In this document: positions 7,531 to 14,099 of the stretch, one piece after another
How the letters are laid out: each line of letters begins with the position of its first letter
Numbering within the stretch: position 1 is the stretch's first letter
Origin: Kordiimonadaceae bacterium
GTDB taxonomy: Bacteria; Pseudomonadota; Alphaproteobacteria; Sphingomonadales; Emcibacteraceae
Direction: 5' to 3'
Assembly: GCA_018699075.1 (NCBI GenBank)
Contig: JABIPV010000121.1
Span: 1 to 16,663, forward strand
Length of the DNA stretch: 16,663 nucleotides
The notes under the pieces: model-generated
What the model saw: only the letters and a program-made list of their open reading frames with translations
Told to the model about the DNA's origin: nothing
Databases searched by the model: none
Translations under genes and position numbers: made by a program

Positions 7531-8604
7531 ATGAAATTAGGTTTAGGCCTATACCGGCAAATGTTAACGCAAAGAAATTATAACTTTGCCAAGCAATTAG
7601 GCGTGACGCATATTATTGCCCATTTAGTCGATTATTTTAATGATGATCCGCGCCTTCCGGGTAAAACCGATAATGGCTGGGGAGCGACACAAGGCCTTAA
7701 GGATGATTGGAGCGTGCAGACGCTTCGGGCGCTCAAAGATGAGATTGAAGCAAGTGGGTTAACGCTTGCGGGCATTGAAAATTTTGATCCTATTCATTGG
7801 CATGATGTATTATTGGATGGCCCTAAGCGCGATCAGCAGATTGATTTTATTAAGACCATTATTCGAAATATGGGTGAAGTGGGTATCCCGGTTATGGGTT
7901 ATAATTTTTCCCTCGCCGGTGTTTGGGGATGGCGCCAAGGGCCATTTGCTCGCGGTGGTGCGCAGAGTGTCGGACTTGTGGAAAGTGATATTGAAGGTGA
8001 GCACCCGATACCAAATGGTATGGTTTGGAACATGATTTATGATCCAGATGCACCAGAAGGTTTCTTAGAACCTGTGACACATGAACAATTATGGCAACGC
8101 GTAGAGCATTTTTTAAGTGAAATAATACCTGTCGCAGAAGAAGCAGGTGTTAAATTAGCGGCTCATCCAGATGATCCGCCAATGCCGACAATGCGCGGCC
8201 ATGCGAGATTGATACATAAACCAAAATATTACGATAAATTGTTTAACTTGATGCCTTCTGAGAATAATACCGCGGAATTCTGTATGGGCACAGTATCAGA
8301 AATGGGCGATGATGATATATACCAAATAATTGATCGATATAGTAAAAGCAATAAAATCGGCTATGTCCATATGCGTAATGTGGTCGGTTCGGTACCAAAT
8401 TATAATGAAGTTTTCATTGATGAAGGCGATATCGATGTGTTGCGTGTGTTAAAAATACTTCATAAAAATAATTATCAGGGTGTGATCACCCCGGACCATA
8501 CACCGCAATTGGATTGCGATGGTTCATGGCATGCGGGGATGGCTTATGCGGTTGGATATTTGAAAGCCGGATTAAAGCAATTAGAAAAGCATGGTCGCGA
8601 TTAA
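7531..8604 (+). CDS. Divergent short UxuA-like (mannonate dehydratase family) TIM-barrel enzyme
   Basis: This 357-residue protein shares the metal-site landmarks of UxuA: AAHPDDPP (H212), FCMGT (C251), YVHMRN (H280) and PDHT (D322, H323), in the same order as in the uxuA product at 11775-12965. It is about 40 residues shorter, starts differently (MKLGLGLYRQML rather than MRWFGxxDPVSL) and has its own middle region, including WGWRQGPFARGGAQ (132-145). UxuA eliminates water from D-mannonate to give 2-keto-3-deoxy-D-gluconate. With the metal ligands kept but the substrate-facing parts changed, this is probably a dehydratase for a different sugar acid (inference). An SDR gene starts 13 bases after its stop, so the two form a pair. 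The ribosome-binding site is weak. Confidence 0.85.
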   Translation: MKLGLGLYRQMLTQRNYNFAKQLGVTHIIAHLVDYFNDDPRLPGKTDNGWGATQGLKDDWSVQTLRALKDEIEASGLTLAGIENFDPIHWHDVLLDGPKRDQQIDFIKTIIRNMGEVGIPVMGYNFSLAGVWGWRQGPFARGGAQSVGLVESDIEGEHPIPNGMVWNMIYDPDAPEGFLEPVTHEQLWQRVEHFLSEIIPVAEEAGVKLAAHPDDPPMPTMRGHARLIHKPKYYDKLFNLMPSENNTAEFCMGTVSEMGDDDIYQIIDRYSKSNKIGYVHMRNVVGSVPNYNEVFIDEGDIDVLRVLKILHKNNYQGVITPDHTPQLDCDGSWHAGMAYAVGYLKAGLKQLEKHGRD

Positions 8605-8617
8605 GAAGGAGAATGAA

Positions 8618-9385
8618 ATGAGCATTATCGTAACAGGCGCAGCAATGGGAATTGGCGAAGCTGTGGCCCTAAAGTCGGCGGCTGAAGGCAAGAAGCTAGT
8701 ATTAATTGATCGTGCAGAAGAAGAATTGAAGACGCTTAAAGAAAAAATCATAAGTGAAGGTGGCGACGTGGAAATTATTATTGGTTCCGTTGTTGATCCT
8801 GATGTAGCGGAACGTGCCGTGGAAGTGGCGCTCTCTCGTTTCGGCCGTATTGATGGTTTATCGCATAATGCGGGCATTCAACGTTATGGCTCAGCACTGA
8901 CCACTACCGACGAACTCTGGGACGAAGTGATCAACATAAATTTAAAAAGCGCATTTATATTGTCGCGTGCGGTTCTTCCTGAGCTCATTAAAACAAAAGG
9001 TGCAATAGTAATGATGGCTTCCGTACAGGGTCTTGCAACACAAAATGATGTTGCGGCATACACCACATCTAAACATGGTTTAATCGGATTAACTAAGTCG
9101 ATAGCTATTGATTTCGCAAAATATAATGTCCGCGCCAATGCCGTTGCGCCCGGGTCTGTCGACACGCCGATGCTACGAAATGCCGTCGCGCTTTCAGATG
9201 CACCTGAGAAAGTTATGAATACCATTAACGCTATGCACCCTCTGGGACGTTCTGCAAAAGCATCGGAAGTAGCAGAGCTTGTTTGTTTCTTATTATCTGG
9301 CCGTGCGTCATTCATAACAGGTGAAGTGGTTAAAGTTGACGGTGGACTGCTCACCCAAATTGCCGGATCGCCTACTGACGACTGA
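8618..9385 (+). CDS. SDR-family oxidoreductase paired with the UxuA-like gene
   Basis: A 255-residue classical SDR. I chose the ATG at 8618 because AAGGAG at 8606-8611 lies six bases before it. An upstream in-frame ATG at 8591 would add nine unconserved residues and overlap the preceding gene. The protein shows TGAAMGIG (6-13), an acidic residue D31 after strand 2 (VLIDR, favouring NAD), HNAG (83-86), S135, Y148 and K152 (YTTSK), and a C-terminal ITGEVVKVDGG. Its partner is a mannonate-dehydratase relative. It may act as the oxidoreductase that makes or consumes that enzyme's aldonate, in the way UxuB partners UxuA, but that is inference from adjacency. It converges on the SDR at 9396-10124 with a 10-base gap and no hairpin terminator. 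Confidence 0.9.
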   Translation: MSIIVTGAAMGIGEAVALKSAAEGKKLVLIDRAEEELKTLKEKIISEGGDVEIIIGSVVDPDVAERAVEVALSRFGRIDGLSHNAGIQRYGSALTTTDELWDEVININLKSAFILSRAVLPELIKTKGAIVMMASVQGLATQNDVAAYTTSKHGLIGLTKSIAIDFAKYNVRANAVAPGSVDTPMLRNAVALSDAPEKVMNTINAMHPLGRSAKASEVAELVCFLLSGRASFITGEVVKVDGGLLTQIAGSPTDD

Positions 9386-9395
9386 TATTTTTTTC

Positions 9396-10124
9396 TTAAA
9401 TCATGGTCCCGCCATCAATGTTGAAAGTTTGCCCCGTGACATAACTGCTTTCGTCGCTGGCTAGATAGATGATCATGCTGGCGATTTCTTCTGGCGTACC
9501 CAGTCTTCCCATTGGTTGGCGATCAATGAAGGCTTGTCTTGCGGTTTCAACATCGCCAAGTGTTTTACCCAATTCTTCAATCCTTTCATCTAGTGAAGGA
9601 GTTTGGGTGGTGCCGGGACAAACAGCATTACAGCGAATATTATTGGATAAATAGTCAATAGCAATTGATTTGGTCAGGCCAATAACGCCACCCTTGGCAG
9701 CCCCATAAGCGGCGCGATTAGGAAAGCCTTTAATCGAAGAACAAATAGACGCTATATTTACAATACTTCCACCCTTATCTTTCATTTTAGTCACAGTTTC
9801 CCTGAGAACAAAATAGGTGCTATCCAAAGTGATATTCATACTGTTGCGCCATTCTTTGGGATCACAGTCTTCGATGGTGCCGTGATGTACGTAGCCAACA
9901 CCATGGACCAGAATATCTACATGGGGAAGGGTAGCGAAGAATTCCTTGAGCGCGTCTTCTTCAGTGCAGTCAATGACATAAGGCGTCATACCGACTACAT
10001 CTTTTAAAGTATCTGGATTAATATCGAGCGCATATACATTCGCCCCCTGCTTTACCAAGCCTTCTGCGACGGCGCGGCCTATGCCTTGACCGGCGGCAGT
10101 TACAACAGCAATTTTATTTTTCAT
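9396..10124 (-). CDS. SDR dehydrogenase resembling 2-keto-3-deoxy-L-fuconate dehydrogenase / DHRS6 (BDH2)
   Basis: A 242-residue NAD-type SDR: AAGQGIG (10-16), D34 after strand 2, S127, Y140 and K144 (YGAAK). From memory, several stretches are nearly the same as in human DHRS6/BDH2: VHHGTIEDCDPKEWRNSMN (79-97), the SSIKGFPNRAAY region, IRCNAVCPGTTQTPSL and YLASDESSYVTG. The bacterial members closest to DHRS6 include 2-keto-3-deoxy-L-fuconate dehydrogenase, which oxidises the C4 hydroxyl of a 2-keto-3-deoxy acid in non-phosphorylating L-fucose breakdown. That fits this operon, where a dehydratase, lactonase and mutarotase-like protein would supply such an intermediate. It is the last gene of the uxuA operon, 21 bases after the previous gene. 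The subfamily is well supported; the exact sugar is inferred. Confidence 0.88.
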   Translation of the reverse strand: MKNKIAVVTAAGQGIGRAVAEGLVKQGANVYALDINPDTLKDVVGMTPYVIDCTEEDALKEFFATLPHVDILVHGVGYVHHGTIEDCDPKEWRNSMNITLDSTYFVLRETVTKMKDKGGSIVNIASICSSIKGFPNRAAYGAAKGGVIGLTKSIAIDYLSNNIRCNAVCPGTTQTPSLDERIEELGKTLGDVETARQAFIDRQPMGRLGTPEEIASMIIYLASDESSYVTGQTFNIDGGTMI

Positions 10125-10145
10125 GTCTTGAACTCCAAATATTCA

Positions 10146-10907
10146 TTAAAACCGGCCGATAATGGGGTATTGTTCAATATCAACCACTTGTCCGGTAACG
10201 GGGGCACTTTTAATAGATAACCAAAATGCGACATGTTCCGCCACTTGCAGTGATGTAAGAATTTTTCCGGTTGGCGCTAGGGTTTTTGAAATGTTATCGA
10301 GCCAATTTTTAGGCTTTCCTTCAGACGCCTGAATTTTATGCTCATTTTCCGTTTCGGTCCATCCCACATTCATTTGATTAACCCGCACTAAACGTTGCGA
10401 AAGAGCATTACCAAGATTACGAGTTGCCGTCATTAAGGCGGCTTTAGTCATGGAATAAAGCAATACCTTTGCGGCGCCACCATGGGCATGGACAGAACCG
10501 ATATTTACGATGCTGCCGCCGTTTAGCTGCTTTTCCATATGAGGAAGAGCCGCTTTAATCAGCATAATTGGGGCGCGCGTATTAATGATCATAATTTCAT
10601 CAAATAAATCGTCGTCTATGCTTTCAATTGTGCAGCGATCCAGTCTTCCTGCGTTATTAACAAGCCCATCAATGCGGCCATATTTTTTAATCACAAAATC
10701 AATAATTTTCTGCGGAGCTTCGGCGTTTCTTAAATCGGCTGCTACATAGGATACATCGGGAGAAATTTTGCTTGCAGATGTTTCAAGTTGGTCAGCGTCA
10801 AGTCCATGTAAAATTACTTTTGCGCCGTATTTATGACAAAGCTGAGCGATGGCAAAACCAATTCCTTCATTTGAACCCGTTATTAATATAACCTGATCTT
10901 TAAGCAT
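10146..10907 (-). CDS. SDR-family dehydrogenase, candidate sugar/aldose dehydrogenase
   Basis: A 253-residue SDR with GSNEGIGF (11-18), NNAG (84-87), S138, Y151 and K155 (YSMTK). Two features set it apart from its neighbours. The strand-2 end is VILHGLDAD rather than a simple acidic residue, leaving the cofactor choice open. The conserved NxxxPG segment after the catalytic helix reads VNQMNVGWTETE, without the usual Pro-Gly, and the C-terminus is VVDIEQYP instead of VDGG. These suggest a less common SDR subgroup. Its start overlaps the lactonase gene by 8 bases, so the two are translationally coupled. A dehydrogenase that makes the lactone hydrolysed by its neighbour (aldose to aldonolactone) is the most economical reading, but remains inference. 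Confidence 0.88.
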   Translation of the reverse strand: MLKDQVILITGSNEGIGFAIAQLCHKYGAKVILHGLDADQLETSASKISPDVSYVAADLRNAEAPQKIIDFVIKKYGRIDGLVNNAGRLDRCTIESIDDDLFDEIMIINTRAPIMLIKAALPHMEKQLNGGSIVNIGSVHAHGGAAKVLLYSMTKAALMTATRNLGNALSQRLVRVNQMNVGWTETENEHKIQASEGKPKNWLDNISKTLAPTGKILTSLQVAEHVAFWLSIKSAPVTGQVVDIEQYPIIGRF

Positions 10908-11778
10908 TTAATTTATCCTTCTGATTTGTCTCTACCACTCCGGCGACATCAAGTTTAATTGAAAATAAATCACCAGCCATTTGTTCTGTTGCAGAAAGAT
11001 TTTGCTCCAACCCTTTTTTAGCAGATGTGATGAATAATGTTTTTAAATCAGACCCACCAAATGCCACAGAAGTGGGTCTTGAGACAGGCATTTCAATTGT
11101 TTGCACGAGCTTTCCATTCGGGTGGTAACGGGAAATGCACCAGCCGTCCCATTGGGCACTCCATAAATAACCTTCGCTATCCACAGTCATACCATCAGGA
11201 TATCCGCCATCAGTCGGTATGGTCGTGAAAATGTCTGGAGTGCCGATTGTCATTTTTTCTGGATCATATTTTGCAGTATAAATGTTGCGACTGGGCGAGT
11301 CTGCGAAATAAATCCTTTTTCCATCTAAACTAAATGCAGGGCCGTTTAAGACAATGCCACCGGTCCAAAGTTCTGATATATTATGACTAAATCCCATAAG
11401 TTTGCCAATCGGATCAATTTCATTTTGTGATTTTGAACCGAAAACGAAACCACCATTTCGATCTGCTTTACCATCATTCATAAGGGCGTCTTTTGAAATG
11501 ATTTGATCATAACCAATGCTCTTAATATTGCCTGTGTTGGCGTCGAGTTCGAATAAGCCTTGTACACTGGCAGCGAGGAAGCGGTCTTCGGATATTGCGC
11601 AGATACTGCCAACTTTTTGTGAAAGAGGAATTGTTTTTAATCCTTCTTTATTGCGCCAATATAACAGTTTCTTTCCTATGATGTCTAAAAACACCAGTGC
11701 CTGCTTTTGTTCTAACCAGAGGGGGCCTTCACCGAGGATACATTGGCATGAGCATAAGTGTTTGACAGTTTCACTCAT
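10900..11778 (-). CDS. SMP-30/gluconolactonase/LRE-family lactonase
   Basis: This 292-residue, six-bladed beta-propeller protein belongs to the family of gluconolactonase, L-arabinonolactonase and regucalcin, metal-dependent sugar lactone hydrolases. The metal-binding positions are visible: E17 in LGEGPLW (15-21), N101 in the MNDGKADRNGGFVFG block (100-114), N145 in LNGPAFS, and D195 in YPDGMTVDSEG. The NG-P-A variant replaces the commoner NGLA. No signal peptide is seen, so it is cytoplasmic. It starts inside the uxuA stop region (4-base overlap) and its own stop overlaps the next SDR. A lactonase locked between a dehydratase and dehydrogenases fits the lactone-opening step that makes an aldonate for dehydration. 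The family is firm; the lactone is unknown. Confidence 0.93.
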   Translation of the reverse strand: MSETVKHLCSCQCILGEGPLWLEQKQALVFLDIIGKKLLYWRNKEGLKTIPLSQKVGSICAISEDRFLAASVQGLFELDANTGNIKSIGYDQIISKDALMNDGKADRNGGFVFGSKSQNEIDPIGKLMGFSHNISELWTGGIVLNGPAFSLDGKRIYFADSPSRNIYTAKYDPEKMTIGTPDIFTTIPTDGGYPDGMTVDSEGYLWSAQWDGWCISRYHPNGKLVQTIEMPVSRPTSVAFGGSDLKTLFITSAKKGLEQNLSATEQMAGDLFSIKLDVAGVVETNQKDKLNA

Positions 11779-12965
11779 TTATATTTATCTCTATAGGCCA
11801 GCGCCGCTGCGACTCCGCGTAATTCTGCTAGACCTTTCATGCGGCCATAAAACCCGTATCCTGGGTTTGTGTCTTTTCCTAAATCATCTGCGAGGCGGTG
11901 GCCATGATCTGGACGGATAATAATTTTACTCTGGTTTCCATTACCGTGGCGCTTTTTTTCTTCACTTAGGATGATATCAATGGCGCGAACCAGTGATACA
12001 TCACCGCCTAAATGTTCGGCTTCTTGAAAACATTCAGGATCATCTGGGTCTTTTGAAACCGCTCTTAAATGGGCAAAATGAATGCGATCTGGATGGTCTT
12101 CACCGATGTTAAAGGTATCTTCACTGTCCCCTGCGGATAAAGAACCCAAACACCAAGTCAGTCCATTATTTATGGAGGGAACTTCTGAGAACATTTTTTG
12201 AAAATCACCACGTTTTGAAACGGCACGGGGCATGCCAAGTAGTGGTCTTGGTGGATCGTCTGGATGGATAGCTAAGGTCACGCCTAATTCTTCTGCAATA
12301 GGAACAACCCTTTTTTGGAAATCAATCAAATTGTTCAATAGTTCCTCATTGGAAATTTCTTGATAGATGCTTATGGCGTCAATAAAGCTTTCTAGATTAT
12401 AGCTGCCCGTCACATTTCCAGGTAGTCCGGCAATGATAGAGTCTGTTAGTTGTTTGGTTTGATTTTGGTCCAAGTCATCAAAATATTTCTTGGCTGCTGC
12501 AATGCGCTTTGCAGTGTAATCTTTTTCGCCACTCGGACGGCGTAATATGAATAAGTCAAATGCGGCAAATGCGGTGGCATCAAACCTGAGTGCTGTGGCA
12601 CCGTTAGCAAGACTAAATTCTAAATTTGTTCGCGTCCAATCAATGATAGGCATAAAATTATAGCAAACTGTTTTAATGCCTGCTGTGGCAACCGAGTTCA
12701 AACTTTTAATCCAAACATCAATATAGTGATCTGCATCGGCGCCTTTATGTTTTATGCTTTCGTGAATAGGAATTGATTCAACCACACTCCACTTTAAACC
12801 AGCGGCAGAAATTTCATCGCGGTGTTTTATAACGGCCTCAAGAGGCCAAGGCTGATCAAATGGAATATCAAGCAGCGCGCTTACAATATCAGTTGCCCCA
12901 GCTTGTCTAATACTTTGTAATGAAACTGGGTCTTTTGCACCAAACCATCGCATGGATTCAATCAT
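11775..12965 (-). CDS. uxuA: Mannonate dehydratase
   Basis: This 396-residue protein follows the E. coli UxuA pattern along its full length: MRWFGxxDPVSLxxIRQAGAT, WSVVESIPIHE (59-69), CYNFMPIIDWTRT (101-113), ALRFD (125-129), AIHPDDPPRPLLG (232-244), WCLGS (271-275), HFAHLR (296-301), IRPDHGHR (350-357) and TNPGYGFYGRMKGLAELRG. The metal ligands expected in the family are H234, C272, H299 and D353/H354. UxuA removes water from D-mannonate to yield 2-keto-3-deoxy-D-gluconate in the cytoplasm. It is the first gene of the minus-strand operon, with a strong purine-rich ribosome-binding site (GGGAGAG) just before the ATG. Its partners here are a lactonase and dehydrogenases rather than UxuB/UxuC. 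It may therefore serve a lactone route to mannonate or a related acid instead of the classic uronate isomerase route. Confidence 0.95.
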   Translation of the reverse strand: MIESMRWFGAKDPVSLQSIRQAGATDIVSALLDIPFDQPWPLEAVIKHRDEISAAGLKWSVVESIPIHESIKHKGADADHYIDVWIKSLNSVATAGIKTVCYNFMPIIDWTRTNLEFSLANGATALRFDATAFAAFDLFILRRPSGEKDYTAKRIAAAKKYFDDLDQNQTKQLTDSIIAGLPGNVTGSYNLESFIDAISIYQEISNEELLNNLIDFQKRVVPIAEELGVTLAIHPDDPPRPLLGMPRAVSKRGDFQKMFSEVPSINNGLTWCLGSLSAGDSEDTFNIGEDHPDRIHFAHLRAVSKDPDDPECFQEAEHLGGDVSLVRAIDIILSEEKKRHGNGNQSKIIIRPDHGHRLADDLGKDTNPGYGFYGRMKGLAELRGVAAALAYRDKYK

Positions 12966-13014
12966 AAACTCTCTCCCTTTAATAACATTATTTATGGTTT
13001 TTTAATGAGAGAAA

Positions 13015-13054
13015 GTCAACATCATGGAGACAATAAATCATTGATAATGTTGAC
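13015..13054. promoter_or_regulatory. Inverted repeat GTCAACAT-N24-ATGTTGAC in the uxuA / epimerase divergent spacer
   Basis: The spacer between uxuA (starts 12965) and the epimerase-like gene contains a perfect 8-bp inverted repeat, arms 13015-13022 and 13047-13054. Each arm overlaps a -35-like TTGAC pointing outward: TTGACA at 13050-13055 on the plus strand and TTGACT at 13019-13014 on the minus strand. The symmetry may therefore come from two back-to-back promoters, from a shared operator, or both. No regulator has been shown to bind it. Confidence 0.4.
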
Positions 13055-13078
13055 AATTTAGCTGGTAACTGATTTAAC
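13050..13078 (+). promoter_or_regulatory. Candidate sigma-70 promoter for the epimerase-like gene
   Basis: A perfect -35 TTGACA at 13050-13055 is followed after 17 bases by TTTAAC at 13073-13078, which matches four of six consensus -10 positions. Transcription would begin near 13085, leaving a short leader with GGAG at 13104-13107. The prediction comes from consensus matching only. Confidence 0.4.
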
Positions 13079-13116
13079 TTTTTCACTTATCATTGCATCA
13101 ATCGGAGCAGCATGAC

Positions 13117-14097
13117 GTGATTTCATCAATGAATAGAACAGTTTGTCAATGGGAAAAACGCATTGTCTGGGGACATGGAAGCACCGGAGTTCAATCTTTA
13201 GGGGGCATGTTAGAGGCTACCCAATTTATTTTGCCAGATGGTTCACAGGTGTCACCCTTTCAGATTGCACCGTGGCACAACGAAGAAAAATCAACTGAAT
13301 TGGACGGTATTTTGCAACGTCTACGCGGAGAATGGCCGTGTGTTCCATTTGGTCCAGATGAAGTTGAAAATGATCCTCATGGTTATGGTTCAAATAATCA
13401 CTGGACAATTGATGAAACAGATCAACTTTCATTGGCTCTTCATATTGACTATCCTGAAAATCATTCAATTGCACGATTAGAACGTACAATAACCCCAGAC
13501 CAAGGTGCTCCTGCGCTTGATTTTGAGTTAAAGATAATTGTACGCCATGATTGTCAATTGCCCATTGGGTTACATCCTGTGTTTAAGTTACCTCCGCAGA
13601 AAGGCTCATTTAAAATAGAGGTTGGTGACAAGGACCGTGTTGCTACATTTCCCGGTGATTTGGATGCAAGTTCCATTTTTAATAAAGACCAAGTGGCCCC
13701 TATATCAGCAATACCACTACGTGCGGGCGGGGTTTGCGATGCGCGCTCATTACCACTAGATCAGAATACTGAAGATTTACTCCAACTGATTGATGTTGAT
13801 GGTCATGTCTCATTGGTAAATTTAATTGAAAAACATAGAATAACATTGTCTTGGAATAAAAATCACTTTCCAAGTACATTATTTTGGATCAGTAACAAAG
13901 GACGCACAGCATATCCTTGGCTGGGTCGTCATCTTGCACTTGGAGTAGAGCCCATTTGTTCTGCATTCGACTTAGGGGCAAGCATTTCTGTTGCGGAAAA
14001 TTCAATTAATAAACTTGGAATACCTACTATTAGGAATTTTAAAGCCGGGGAAATTTTTGTGACAAGCTACCGGGTGGAAGTCACAAATTTAGACTGA
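13117..14097 (+). CDS. Aldose 1-epimerase (galactose mutarotase)-like protein
   Basis: A protein of about 326 residues with the galactose-mutarotase fold pattern. The glycine-rich start (WGHGSTGVQSLGGMLEATQF) is followed by an HGYGSNNHW segment, then GLHPVFKLP with the conserved His (about residue 153) and LALGVEPICSAFDLG with the likely catalytic Glu (about 278). These enzymes interconvert sugar anomers so that anomer-specific dehydrogenases can act. That would fit step one of the lactone route encoded in the divergent operon. The start is uncertain. GTG at 13117 has GGAG nine bases upstream; ATG at 13129 has no good site; TTG at 13093 would add eight residues. It ends two bases before the convergent nhaC stop. 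The substrate may be a sugar or sugar acid, and some family members have unknown roles. Confidence 0.82.
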   Translation: MISSMNRTVCQWEKRIVWGHGSTGVQSLGGMLEATQFILPDGSQVSPFQIAPWHNEEKSTELDGILQRLRGEWPCVPFGPDEVENDPHGYGSNNHWTIDETDQLSLALHIDYPENHSIARLERTITPDQGAPALDFELKIIVRHDCQLPIGLHPVFKLPPQKGSFKIEVGDKDRVATFPGDLDASSIFNKDQVAPISAIPLRAGGVCDARSLPLDQNTEDLLQLIDVDGHVSLVNLIEKHRITLSWNKNHFPSTLFWISNKGRTAYPWLGRHLALGVEPICSAFDLGASISVAENSINKLGIPTIRNFKAGEIFVTSYRVEVTNLD

Positions 14098-14099
14098 TT

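Noticed and set aside
7766..8080. Overlapping 60-90-codon frames on both strands inside the UxuA-like gene
   Set aside because: They lie entirely within a gene whose metal-binding motifs are intact; no independent support.
8591..8617. Upstream ATG start for the SDR at 8618
   Set aside because: It lies inside the previous gene without a ribosome-binding site, adds unconserved residues, and the ATG at 8618 has AAGGAG at proper spacing.
8581..9354. Minus-strand open frames (98 and 156 codons) opposite the SDR at 8618
   Set aside because: Low-complexity Ser/Thr/Ala-rich translations lying wholly inside a clear SDR with all catalytic motifs; shadows of the real gene.
9383..9398. T-run between convergent SDR genes as a terminator
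   Set aside because: There is a run of T but no stem-loop next to it; too weak to call.
11516..11920. 134-codon plus-strand frame opposite the lactonase/uxuA junction
   Set aside because: It spans the overlap of two well-supported minus-strand genes, has no family resemblance and no ribosome-binding site.
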